Below, in pieces: positions 7,645 through 16,046 of a stretch of DNA of 17,772 nucleotides. This stretch comes from Equivita sp045641605 (GTDB taxonomy: Bacteria > Actinomycetota > Coriobacteriia > Coriobacteriales > Eggerthellaceae), in the NCBI GenBank assembly GCA_045641605.1, contig JAZUHG010000046.1:1-17772 (forward strand), in the 5' to 3' direction. Positions within the stretch are counted from its first letter, which is position 1, and the number at the start of each line of letters is the position of its first letter. A model generated the notes under the pieces. It made no database searches. It saw nothing but the letters and a program-made list of their open reading frames with translations, and was not told the origin of the DNA. The position numbers and the translations under genes were made by a program.

Positions 7645-9362
7645 ATTTCAAGATTAATGGACAAAAGCTTAAGGCAGCTAAAGGCACAACCATTTTGCAA
7701 GCTGCACGCAAAGCTAATATCGAAATCAAAACTCTTTGTGAATATGAAAAGCTAAATTGTATTGGTGCATGCCGTCTTTGTATGGTTGAGGTTGCTGGTT
7801 TTGATCGTTTGGTTGCTGCCTGCAACACTCCTGTCGAAGAAGGAATGGACATCAAAACAAATACCGAAAAAGTTCGTCGTGCTGTAAAAGTTAATTTGCA
7901 ATTGATTTTATCCGAGCACAATACCGATTGTACAAAGTGTGTTCGCAATGGCAACTGTACTCTTCAAACTTTGGCAGAAAAGGAAAATATTCATAAGAAT
8001 CCTTTTGGTGAGGAATTTAAAGAGGTCAAGTGGCCTAAAGATTTCCCACTTCAACGTGATGAGAGCAAATGTGTTAAATGTATGCGATGCATTCAAGTTT
8101 GCGACAACATCACAGGTGCTCATGTTTGGAAATTAGCTAACCATGGTACACGCACTCGCATCGGAATTAATAACGATGTTGAGATTAGTGCAACTAAGTG
8201 TGTACTTTGCGGCCAGTGCATTACTCACTGTCCTGTTGGTGCTTTGTCCGAGCGCGATGACATTTGTAAAGTTCAAGCTGCTTTGGATAATCCAGAAATC
8301 ACAACTGCTGTTCAAGTTGCTCCTGCTGTTAGAACTGCATGGGCCGAAGAGATGGGCTTATCTCGCAAGCAAGCAACAATGGGTCATATGGTTGCGGCCT
8401 TAAAGGCAATTGGTTTTGACTATGTCTTCGATACAGACTTTGCTGCCGACCTCACAATTATGGAGGAAGGTACAGAGTTCTTAACTCGTTTGAAGCATAA
8501 GAAAGATTATAAATGGCCAATGTTTACTTCTTGTTGCCCTGGTTGGGTTCGTTATTTGAAGTTGAACAGACCTGGTCAAGTTAAACAATTATCCACTGCA
8601 AAGAGCCCTCAACAAATGTTTGGTGCTGCTTGCAAAGAATGGTTTAAGATAAAGCACAACATTGCTCCAGAAAAGATGTATTGTGTTTCAATCATGCCTT
8701 GTTTGGCTAAGAAATACGAATGTGATGTTCCAGAGCTTAATGATGTTAAGCGTGGAGTCAAAGATGTTGATAATTCTCTAACTGTTCGCGAGTTCCAACG
8801 TTTGATGAAGGTTTACAACGTTGATCCAACCAAGCTAAAGCCAGTTGATTTTGATTCTCCTCTTGGCGAAGCTACAGGTGCAGCTCATATCTTCGGAGCT
8901 ACCGGTGGTGTTATGGAGGCAGCTCTCAGGACTGCTTATGCAGTTGTTGTTGGTAAGAATCCTCCAGCTGATTTGTTCAAGAGTGTTCGTGGTATGGATG
9001 GTTGGAAAGAAGCTACTTTCAAATTGAAGGGAACTCCAATTCGCGTGGCTGTTGCAAGTGGTCTTGTAAATACCGAAAAACTTCTAACTGCTTTGGATAA
9101 GGGCGAAGTTGAATATGACTTCGTTGAGATCATGACTTGCCCTGGTGGATGCGCCGGTGGTGGTGGTCAACCTATCAAAGATGGTGTTGAGATGGCTAAA
9201 GTTCGTGGAGATCATTTGTACTTCCTTGATAAAAAATCGAAGAGTCGTTTCAGCCATGAGAATAAATCTGTTCAAGAGATTTATAAGCAGATGTTTAAGA
9301 AGCCTCTTTCACATCAATCACATAAACTCTTGCATACTGACCAAACTAAATGAACATTGTAA
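7638..9362 (+). CDS. hydA: [FeFe] hydrogenase catalytic subunit
   Basis: A 574-residue cytoplasmic hydrogenase, Clostridium CpI-like in domain plan. N-terminal [2Fe-2S]: C34, C45, C48, C62. His-ligated [4Fe-4S]: H94, C98, C101, C107. Two further [4Fe-4S] clusters: CVKCMRCIQVC and CVLCGQCITHC. The H-cluster motifs are intact: TSCCPGW (C299 for proton transfer, C300), MPCLAKKYE (C355, K358), and MTCPGGCAGGGGQP (C501, C505). It should therefore be an active H2-producing or -oxidising enzyme. It overlaps the preceding gene as ATGATAA and has a GGGAG Shine-Dalgarno at 7628-7632. The frame meets TGA at 9351-9353, read here as Trp, and ends three codons later at TAA, overlapping the Nif3-like gene by 13 bases. 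No maturase genes (hydE, hydF, hydG) are in the window. Confidence 0.96.
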
Positions 9363-10129
9363 GTTTGGAAGAGAAATTGCTCAATCGGTGGCCGCAAAAC
9401 ACGGCTGCCGATTGAGACAGCACAGGGCTTCTGGTTGGCGATGGCCTTGTTGAAATTAAAAAGATCGCCGTCTGTTTAGATCCAAGTTTATCTGCGGTTA
9501 AAGAAGCTAAGTCTAAGGGTTGTAATTTGTTAGTTACACACCACCCAGCTTATATTGGTGATATTGAAGATGTTCCATCGCACAATATTATGTTCACGGC
9601 TCCAAATTATGGGGTAGCTTTGATGAATTTTCATACTGCCTTAGATGTAAGTGCCCAAGGTGCAGCTTCGCTTGCTAATTTATTGGACCTAAAAGTAAAA
9701 TCTGTTTTGTGCCCAACTTCAAAAAAACTTGGTTTTGGGCGAATTTGCAGCCCAACTAAAAGTACTTCTGTAAGTCTTGGCGCTTTGGAAAAGAAATGTG
9801 TCAAGGCTTTTGGTAGAAAGCCTAGAGTTTGGGGCAAGGCAAGTTCTAAACTTAAGAATATTGCAATTAATACGGGAAGTGTTGGCCGATTGGATGATGA
9901 GCCAAGCATTATACAACCCGTTATTGATAACAAATGTGATTGCATTGTTTGTGGCGAGATTAAATATCACGATGCAGTTGAACTTGCAGAACGTGGAATT
10001 TGTATTCTTGAGCTTGGTCATGATGTAAGCGAGCTACCTCTTGTAGATATTATTTACGATGCAATTTTGGATTGTGGCTTTGCAAAAAGCGAAGTCATAA
10101 AAATTAATCAAAACAATTATTGGCATTAG
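9350..10129 (+). CDS. Nif3-like dinuclear metal centre protein (YqfO/YbgI family)
   Basis: A 259-residue protein of the conserved Nif3 family, whose members form hexamers with a two-metal site; proposed roles (GTP cyclohydrolase I type 2-like) are not settled. The N-terminal signature reads AADWDSTGLLVG, with the Trp (residue 22) written as TGA at 9413-9415; the family is nearly always W-D-N/S-x-G-L there. Metal ligands are seen in THHPAYI and in the C-terminal ELGHDVSE region, with GEIKYHDA before it. Under the standard code the first 59 codons would be lost and only a truncated ORF called. The ATG at 9350 overlaps the hydA end. In Mycobacterium the Nif3 gene adjoins the C4 zinc-ribbon gene; here they are separated only by the lipoprotein phosphatase gene. 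Stop is TAG. Confidence 0.92.
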
Positions 10130-10137
10130 GAGGGACC

Positions 10138-11466
10138 ATGGTTAAGAATAAAAAATTAATTTTACCTGGTTTATTTATTGTTGTTTGTATTTCGCTTTTA
10201 TGCATTTTGAGTTCATGTGTAAGTAATGTTGCTCCAAAAATTTCGAAGGACGCACACGGTTTGCAACATCATGATGGCTACACTTTAGAGCAAATGACTG
10301 TTGTCTCGCGACATCAAATTAGATCTGCTCTTTCTGAGCATGGGTCTGATCTTGCAAAGTTAAATGCTCATGAATGGTTGCCTTGGTCTTCGGACCCAAG
10401 CTATTTAACAGATTTAGGTTGTGCGCAAGAAACCATGATGGGAATGTATTTCCGTACGTATTTAGAAGAGGAAAAATTTATCCCAGTAAATTGGTTTCCA
10501 GCCGATGATGAAACTTACTTTTATTGTAATTCGCAACAGCGTACGATTGTTTCGACACAATCTTTTTCAAGTGCTTTGCTTCCTGTGGCCAACCCTCGAA
10601 TTGTTTATAAGTCTGATTTTGATAGTGATGACCCGGTATTTTGGAGAGATATTACAAAAAACAGTGAAGCTTGACGCAACCAAGTTATGAAAGAAGTTGA
10701 AGAGCAAGGTGGCGAAGCTGGCCTTAACGGTATTCTTGAGCAAAATGCACAAAACTTTAAAACACTTGAAAAGGTTTTGGATTTTGGAAATTCTGAATAT
10801 GCTAAGGAACATGGAATTACTCAGCTGCCTTTAGACGATATGAAAATTACTTTCAATTATGGAGAGGGTCCTTCGATGAAGGGAAGCTTAAAGCTTGGTA
10901 ATTCAGCTTCGGATGCTTTGAAGTTACAATATTATGAATATCCGGATGGGCATGATGCTTCGTTTGGTGTTCCGCTATCTTGAGAAGAGTGGACACAAAT
11001 TGGTGCTCTTGGTGATGCTTATCAAAAAGCTCTTTTTGGATCTCATACTGCTGCGATTGATAAAGCAAACCCGATGCTAAAGGAAATACAGGCTGACATG
11101 CAAAATCCAAAACGTAAGTTTACTTTCCTTGGAGGTCATGACGATAATATTATGTCATTAATTGCAGCCTTAAATATTAAGGATTATAAGTTAGAAAGCT
11201 CACTTAATTCACGTTCGCCTGTTGGTTCCAATTTTATTATTTCTAAATATAAAGATGATTCAGGTCAAGAATTTTGCACAATAAGTTTGTTGTACTGCAC
11301 GGCTTCGCAGCTTCGGTCTTTAGATATTTTGGATTTAGACAATCCTCTAATTGAGAAAGAATTGGAGCTTGAAGGTTTAGAAAAGAATAAAGATGGCATG
11401 TATAAGTTGGCAGATGTTGAAAAGCGCATTGCTGATACAATTGCCGAATATGATTTGTGGCAATAA
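10138..11466 (+). CDS. Lipoprotein histidine-type phosphatase (acid phosphatase/phytase-like)
   Basis: A 442-residue predicted lipoprotein with signal peptide and lipobox LSSC (Cys27), so it is probably anchored outside the membrane. The histidine-phosphatase core is suggested by VVSRHQIRSAL near residue 60 and by GGHDDNIMSLIAAL, resembling the C-terminal HD motif of AppA-type enzymes (GHDTN). The usual RHGxRxP is altered: Gln replaces Gly and the Pro is missing. It may hydrolyse external phosphomonoesters; the substrate is unknown. Two TGA codons (10672-10674, residue 179; 10981-10983, residue 282) are read as Trp; without them the gene breaks into three pieces in one frame. A strong AGGAGGG overlaps the Nif3 stop just upstream of the ATG. 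It would be processed by Lgt, whose gene lies at 15200. Confidence 0.82.
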
Positions 11467-11478
11467 AGTGAGGTTAAA

Positions 11479-12192
11479 GTGGCAGGTCAGGTTGCAGATA
11501 TTGAAAAGCTTCAACGCCTTGAGGTATTAGATAATACCTTAGAAGATGGTGCGGAGGCTTTTAATAATTCGCCAATTGCTCTTGAAATTGGTAAGGTTCG
11601 CGCAAAAAAGGCCGAAATAAAAACAAAGCGCGATGCCGTTGATAAAGTTTTTGTTAAGGCGCGCGAAGAAGTTGAAACTGTAAGCGCGAAGGATTCGCAG
11701 CTTGCTTCTGACCAAGATAAGGCTCAAAAAGAAATTGAAGCAACTCAAGGTGATTACCGTAAGGTTGAGGCTCATACTCAAAAGCTAAATGAGTTAACCG
11801 AAGAACGCAAAAAAGTTGATGCAAAACTCGAAGAGCTTGAAGCCAACTTCAACAAAATTAAAGAGTTAAAGGCAAAAATCGACTGCAGTATTGAGATGCT
11901 AAGTATGAAAGAAGATGAACTAAACAAGCAGCTTGAGGCTTCTAATGTTCAACTTAAGATGGACATGGATAAAGCCACGCAAGAAAAAGCTGCTTTGGAA
12001 AAAGAAATTTCAATGGACGCTTTGGCTGCCTATAAAAAAGCACGCTCTATTGTTGGCCAAACTGTTGTTGCAAAAAATGAAGAGGGTTCGTGCTCAGTTT
12101 GCAGAAGTAAATTTACGGGTGCACATCTTTCAAAGATCGAAGCCGATGCTCCAATTGCTGTTTGTCCAAATTGTCTTAGAGTTTTGGTCTAA
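11479..12192 (+). CDS. C4-type zinc-ribbon coiled-coil protein (COG1579 family)
   Basis: A 237-residue protein with a long charged coiled coil (about residues 5-190) followed by a C-terminal zinc ribbon, CSVC then CPNC about 30 residues later. This is the COG1579 family layout; members have been linked to ribosome or nucleic-acid binding, but a firm function is lacking. In actinobacteria the gene is a regular neighbour of the Nif3-like gene, which supports an actinobacterial origin. The GTG start at 11479 has GAGGT at 11470-11474. The TAA stop overlaps the udg start as TAATG. Confidence 0.9.
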   Translation: MAGQVADIEKLQRLEVLDNTLEDGAEAFNNSPIALEIGKVRAKKAEIKTKRDAVDKVFVKAREEVETVSAKDSQLASDQDKAQKEIEATQGDYRKVEAHTQKLNELTEERKKVDAKLEELEANFNKIKELKAKIDCSIEMLSMKEDELNKQLEASNVQLKMDMDKATQEKAALEKEISMDALAAYKKARSIVGQTVVAKNEEGSCSVCRSKFTGAHLSKIEADAPIAVCPNCLRVLV

Positions 12193-12725
12193 TGGAAAAA
12201 CTCAAAAAAATAGTTGAGAAGTGTAACAACTGTGCGCTTAAAGATGGGCGCACCAATGTTGTGTTTGGAAGTGGCAATGTTAAAGCCGATGTAATGATTA
12301 TTGGCGAGGCTCCAGGAAAAAACGAAGATGAGCAGGGGCTTCCCTTCGTTGGTAAAGCTGGTAAATACTTAGAAGAACTTCTCAGCTTGGCTGGACTTAA
12401 GCGCGAAGATGTTTACATCGCAAACGTTTTAAAGTGTAGGCCTCCTTCTAACCGCGACCCTCGTGCCGAAGAGATTCAAGCATGTGCGCCATACCTTCGG
12501 GAGCAAACTGCAAAAATTAACCCAAAGGTAATTGTTACTCTTGGAAATTTTGCAACGCGTTTCATTTTGAAAAACGAAGAGGGTATTACTTTGCTTCACG
12601 GCAAGCCAGTTAAGGCGGGGCGCTTTGTTGTGTATCCCGTGTTTCATCCTGCTTCTACAATGTATGACCCAAAGAAGAAGCAGGCCTTAGAAAATGATTT
12701 TAAACAGCTAAAAAGCCTGCTATAA
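12192..12725 (+). CDS. udg: Family 4 uracil-DNA glycosylase
   Basis: A 177-residue DNA-repair enzyme that removes uracil from DNA. The [4Fe-4S] ligands of family 4 are all seen: C11 and C14 (CNNC), C82 and C98, with the 16-residue spacing of the last pair typical of the family. Motif A is GEAPGKNEDEQGLPFVG and the C-terminal motif is HPAS. The length is normal for the family. TAATG overlap with the zinc-ribbon gene argues for co-translation. The last codons contain the TATAAT of the following promoter. Confidence 0.95.
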   Translation: MEKLKKIVEKCNNCALKDGRTNVVFGSGNVKADVMIIGEAPGKNEDEQGLPFVGKAGKYLEELLSLAGLKREDVYIANVLKCRPPSNRDPRAEEIQACAPYLREQTAKINPKVIVTLGNFATRFILKNEEGITLLHGKPVKAGRFVVYPVFHPASTMYDPKKKQALENDFKQLKSLL

Positions 12726-12726
12726 T
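12718..12726 (+). promoter_or_regulatory. Extended -10 element overlapping the udg stop, for the PAP2-murI-rdgB genes
   Basis: TGC plus a perfect TATAAT (12721-12726), the same nine bases as the hydrogenase promoter. Transcription would begin near 12733, only two or three bases before the ATG at 12736, giving an almost leaderless mRNA. The AGGGG at 12727-12731 would then lie outside the transcript and act as a Shine-Dalgarno only on read-through mRNA from udg. No convincing -35 box is seen. Confidence 0.45.
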
Positions 12727-12735
12727 AGGGGCGAT

Positions 12736-13626
12736 ATGACGTACGATTCAGCTTTTGGACAGATGATGTATCATGTTTTTGGCCATTTTGACCTGGCTGT
12801 TTATTCTGTCTTCGGCTTTGTTCAAAATGATATTTTCACTTTTCTAGCAAAGTTCTTTTCATCTTTTGGCGAGCCTATTTTTTCAATCCTGGTTTTTGTT
12901 GTTGGTATTGTTTTGGCTTGTTTTAAGCGTACCCGTAAAATTGGTTTGTTGATTATGTTTGCCACTGGTTTATTTTTCATTGTGAACAACATTTGTCTTA
13001 AAAACTTTTTCTCGCGTGTGCGTCCGTACAATACCCTGCAATGAAATGCACAATATTTCCAATGGTATTTAGGCGCAGGTGCAATTGCCGAAACCGATAA
13101 TTCTTTTCCTTCGGGGCATACAGCTTATGCTTTTACTATGGCAACCACTATGTTTTTGTGGCTTAAAAATGACATGAAAAAAAGCGAAGGATGATTGTTT
13201 TTTATACTTGCAACATTTATTGGCCTTTCGCGAATCTATTTAATGGTTCATTTTACAACTGATGTTATTGCAGGTATGCTTGTAGGAATAGCTTGTGCTT
13301 GTATAGTTTGATACGGCCTAAAACTTCTTGAATATATTTGTTCTAAAAAGTTTCCGAATGCACTGGCATCAAACCGTCTTGATATGGAGCCTAAGCTTGC
13401 AAATAAACTTGGCCATAAGCCTGAGACTAATAAATCAATAGCTATTATTGTTGTTTGTTTGCTTTGTATCACCGCATTTAGTTTTACTAAATATATGATT
13501 GGCTTAAACAATGTTGTTCGTTGTGACCATCAAGGTCCAGATTATATTTGTATGAACGAAGCTTATATCGAAGAGTATGACGAGGCTTCGGGAGAAGTTA
13601 AAAATTATTGTGGGTTGCATGACTAA
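12736..13626 (+). CDS. PAP2-family membrane phosphatase with C-terminal extension
   Basis: A 296-residue membrane protein of the phosphatidate phosphatase 2 family; bacterial members include undecaprenyl-pyrophosphate and lipid-phosphate phosphatases. The three catalytic motifs are present: KNFFSRVRP, FPSGHTA and SRIYLMVHFTTDV. Three TGA codons are read as Trp (13042-13044, 13192-13194, 13309-13311). All lie in one frame, the first between motifs one and two, so the standard code would destroy the active site. After the core, about 90 extra residues hold one more membrane segment (SIAIIVVCLLCITAFSFTKY) and a Cys-containing acidic tail (RCDH, YICM, NYCG), which is unusual. It is followed by murI through a TAATG overlap, suggesting a cell-wall lipid-carrier role, but this is inference. 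Confidence 0.87.
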
Positions 13627-14408
13627 TGACTAATCTTGAAACATCAAAGCCAATTGGAGTTTTTGATTCTGGGATTGGTGGCCTCACAGTGCTACGTGAG
13701 CTGCTTCGTGAATGTCCAAATGAAAATTTTATCTATATTGGCGATGATGCAAACTCTCCTTACGGTGAAAAGAGTGTTGAACAAATTCAACAACTAAGTT
13801 TGGATGTCATTCGCAAGCAGGAGTTTAGTAACATTAAAGCTTTGGTTATTGCTTGTAACACCATTACGGCTGCTGCTTATGATGTAATTGTTCAAAATTC
13901 AGACGTCCCTGTCATCGGCGTTGTGGAACATGGCGTTAATGCGGCTCTTGAATCTACAAAGAACAATAAGATTGGAATTCTTGCCACAACAGCAACAATT
14001 GAATCTGGCGTTTACGATAAAGCCTTGAAGCTTGGAAGGCCGGATGTCGCTGTGACTTCGGTGGCTGCACCAAAGTTGCATCAATTGGCAGAGAATCACT
14101 TGGACCAAATTCTTATTGAGCCAAGCGATGATGTTTATAAGCTTGTTGATTATCACATCCAGCCTTTTATTGATGCTGGTTGCGACACAATTCTTCTTGC
14201 ATGCACGCATTTCCCACCATACGCAAAGATTATTTCTTCTATTGTCGGCGCTGAGGTAAATGTTGTTGACCCTAGCAAAAATACTGCAAAGAGTTTAGCT
14301 AAACTTCTTCAAGTTGATCTAAGTTCTGCAGGTGGCTCATATAAAATTATAAGTACTGCTGGAAACGATGAGAAATATAAGGAATTTTCAAATTTAATTT
14401 TGGGATAA
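13626..14408 (+). CDS. murI: Glutamate racemase
   Basis: A 260-residue cofactor-independent racemase making D-glutamate for peptidoglycan. N-terminal IGVFDSGIGGLTVLREL, the two catalytic cysteines C77 (VIACNTITAAA) and C193 (LLACTHFPPY), and VPVIGVVEHG are all present and intact. The substrate-loop segment reads GDDANSPYG, a variant of the usual GDxxxxPYG. It starts at an ATG overlapping the PAP2 stop (TAATG), and its TAA is directly followed by the rdgB ATG. Presence of murI means a cell wall, which argues against a mycoplasma in spite of the UGA=Trp code. Confidence 0.95.
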   Translation: MTNLETSKPIGVFDSGIGGLTVLRELLRECPNENFIYIGDDANSPYGEKSVEQIQQLSLDVIRKQEFSNIKALVIACNTITAAAYDVIVQNSDVPVIGVVEHGVNAALESTKNNKIGILATTATIESGVYDKALKLGRPDVAVTSVAAPKLHQLAENHLDQILIEPSDDVYKLVDYHIQPFIDAGCDTILLACTHFPPYAKIISSIVGAEVNVVDPSKNTAKSLAKLLQVDLSSAGGSYKIISTAGNDEKYKEFSNLILG

Positions 14409-15011
14409 ATGAAAGTAATTCTTGCAACAAATAATGATAACAAAGCACGTGAAGTTCGCGCGATTCTAAAGGACTTTGATGTTGAAATTTCAACCTTAAG
14501 CGACCTTGGTCTGGATTCTGATCCTGATGAAACGGGTGAGACTTTTCTTGAAAACGCAACCATTAAAGCACAAAGTGCATTGGCTGCTGCGAAAAATAAA
14601 CAACTTGATGGTTTTGCCATTGCGGCCGATGATAGCGGTCTTTGCGTGGATGCGTTGGGTGGGGGCCCTGGTGTGTATTCAGCAAGATATGCGCGCGAAC
14701 CTGGTAAAACTTGCACTTATAAAGATAATAATAAAAAGCTTTTGAAGGAGCTTAAAAAGGTTCCCAAGGCAGAGCGCACTGCACATTTTGAAACTGTTGC
14801 CGTTTTAATTATGCCCGATGGAACTATTAAATCTGCGGTTGGTCGTCTTAATGGGGTTATTGGTAAGAAATCGGTTGGTCACAATGGTTTTGGCTATGAC
14901 CCAATTTTTTACCCCGAAGGCGCAGGTATAACTTTGGCGCAACTTACCGTCGAAGAAAAAGATGCTATTTCTCACAGGGCGTTGGCTTTTAAGAATTTAT
15001 TTTCAGATTAG
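14409..15011 (+). CDS. rdgB: XTP/dITP diphosphatase (HAM1/RdgB family)
   Basis: A 200-residue nucleotide-pool sanitising pyrophosphatase that hydrolyses dITP, XTP and related non-canonical purine nucleotides. Typical motifs: VILATNNDNKAREV at the N-terminus, ADDSGLCVDALGGGPGVYSA, GHNGFGYDPIF and the C-terminal SHRALAF. Length and motif order are standard. The ATG follows the murI TAA with no spacer; GGGA at 14402-14405 is the likely Shine-Dalgarno. The TAG stop at 15009 ends the run that starts at PAP2. No terminator hairpin is apparent before the tRNA promoter. Confidence 0.95.
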   Translation: MKVILATNNDNKAREVRAILKDFDVEISTLSDLGLDSDPDETGETFLENATIKAQSALAAAKNKQLDGFAIAADDSGLCVDALGGGPGVYSARYAREPGKTCTYKDNNKKLLKELKKVPKAERTAHFETVAVLIMPDGTIKSAVGRLNGVIGKKSVGHNGFGYDPIFYPEGAGITLAQLTVEEKDAISHRALAFKNLFSD

Positions 15012-15044
15012 TAATATTTGACATTTAATTTTATTTTATTTTTG

Positions 15045-15053
15045 TGGTAATAT
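15045..15053 (+). promoter_or_regulatory. Promoter for tRNA-Arg
   Basis: TGG followed by TAATAT (15048-15053) resembles an extended -10 element, ten bases before the tRNA 5' end. A perfect TTGACA at 15018-15023 lies 24 bases upstream, too far for standard -35 spacing, so the pair is not a classical promoter. The region between rdgB and the tRNA is otherwise T-rich and featureless. Confidence 0.4.
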
Positions 15054-15062
15054 ACTGCGCAC

Positions 15063-15138
<76 letters not shown>

Positions 15139-15185
15139 TCATCCCAAAAATAATTATTTTCGAAAAACTCACTCTCCCAAAATAT

Positions 15186-15191
15186 TATAAT
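15186..15191 (+). promoter_or_regulatory. -10 box directly upstream of lgt (leaderless start)
   Basis: Perfect TATAAT with eight bases to the lgt ATG at 15200; the expected transcription start (about 15198) almost coincides with the start codon. No Shine-Dalgarno sequence precedes the ATG, which fits a leaderless mRNA. No clear -35 box is seen. The 61-base gap after the tRNA also holds a 14-base AT palindrome at 15147-15160, without GC pairs and so not a convincing terminator. Confidence 0.5.
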
Positions 15192-15199
15192 TACCAGAC

Positions 15200-15994
15200 A
15201 TGAATGAGATTTATCAATCAATAAACCCTGTAGCTTTTACAGTTGGGGCATTTAGTGTGCGTTGGTATGGGCTTGCTTATTTAGCTGGTTTTATTTGCGC
15301 TAGTGTTATTCTTGTATTAGTTGCTAAGCGATGGAAAATTCACATTGAATCTGACAAGCTACTTGCTGGAATTTTAGTTGCAATAATTGGAATATTGCTT
15401 GGTGCAAGGCTTGGTTATGTTATCTTTTATGGTAACGGATATTATTTAAACAACCCTATAAAAATTCTCGCAATAAACGAAGGTGGAATGAGCTTTCATG
15501 GTGGCTTTATAGGCGGAGTTTTAGCTGGAATTCTCTCTGCAAAAATTATGGGAATTAAATACATGCGACTTTTAGACCTAGCATTTATTGGTGTCCCAAT
15601 TGGATTGTTTTTTGGACGTTGCGCAAACTTTATTAATGGTGAACTGTGAGGTGCTCCATGTGACTTACCTTGAGCAGTTAGTTTCGGAGGAATGGCTGGA
15701 AACATGCCAAGACATCCATCACAACTCTACGAAGCAATTCTCGAAGGCATTATTATATTTACTGTTCTATTTATCATGAGCAGAAAACTTCCTCCATTTA
15801 AAGAAGGAAATTACTTTGCCGTCTTTTGTATTTTATATGCTACATTCAGATTTCTTGTTGAGTTCGTTCGTGAGCCAGATGTCCAACTTGGCTACCTTGC
15901 ATTCGATTGACTAACCATGGGCCAACTTCTGTCCATACCATTATTGCTTTTGGGTGTGGGAATTCTAGTTTGAAATATTAATCGCAGTTCTTAA
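15200..15994 (+). CDS. lgt: Prolipoprotein diacylglyceryl transferase
   Basis: A 264-residue multi-pass membrane enzyme that transfers diacylglycerol from phosphatidylglycerol to the lipobox Cys of prolipoproteins. Family landmarks: FSVRWYGLAY near the N-terminus, GARLGYVIFY, GGMSFHGGFIGG (catalytic-region His) and the signature GRCANFINGELWG followed by DLPWAV and HPSQLYE. Four TGA codons are read as Trp: 15647 (GELWG), 15671 (DLPWAV), 15908 (FDWLTMGQ) and 15971 (ILVWN); the first two are Trp in nearly all Lgt proteins. The standard code would give three fragments, the first ending inside the signature. It follows tRNA-Arg and appears to have its own leaderless promoter. Length matches the family. 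Confidence 0.95.
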
Positions 15995-16038
15995 TTAAAA
16001 ATTTTTTAAATTTATCATTTAAAACAAAATCATTACTG

Positions 16039-16044
16039 TATAAT
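16039..16044 (+). promoter_or_regulatory. -10 box of the accessory gene pair
   Basis: TATAAT about 55 bases before the ATG at 16099, within the AT-rich 104-base gap after lgt. No good -35 is seen. The expected start of transcription (about 16051) falls inside the left arm of the CCCTACA inverted repeat just downstream. Confidence 0.45.
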
Positions 16045-16046
16045 TA

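Noticed and set aside
15147..15160. AAAATAATTATTTT palindrome after tRNA-Arg as a terminator
   Set aside because: It has no GC pairs and could form only a very weak stem; no proper T-tract follows.
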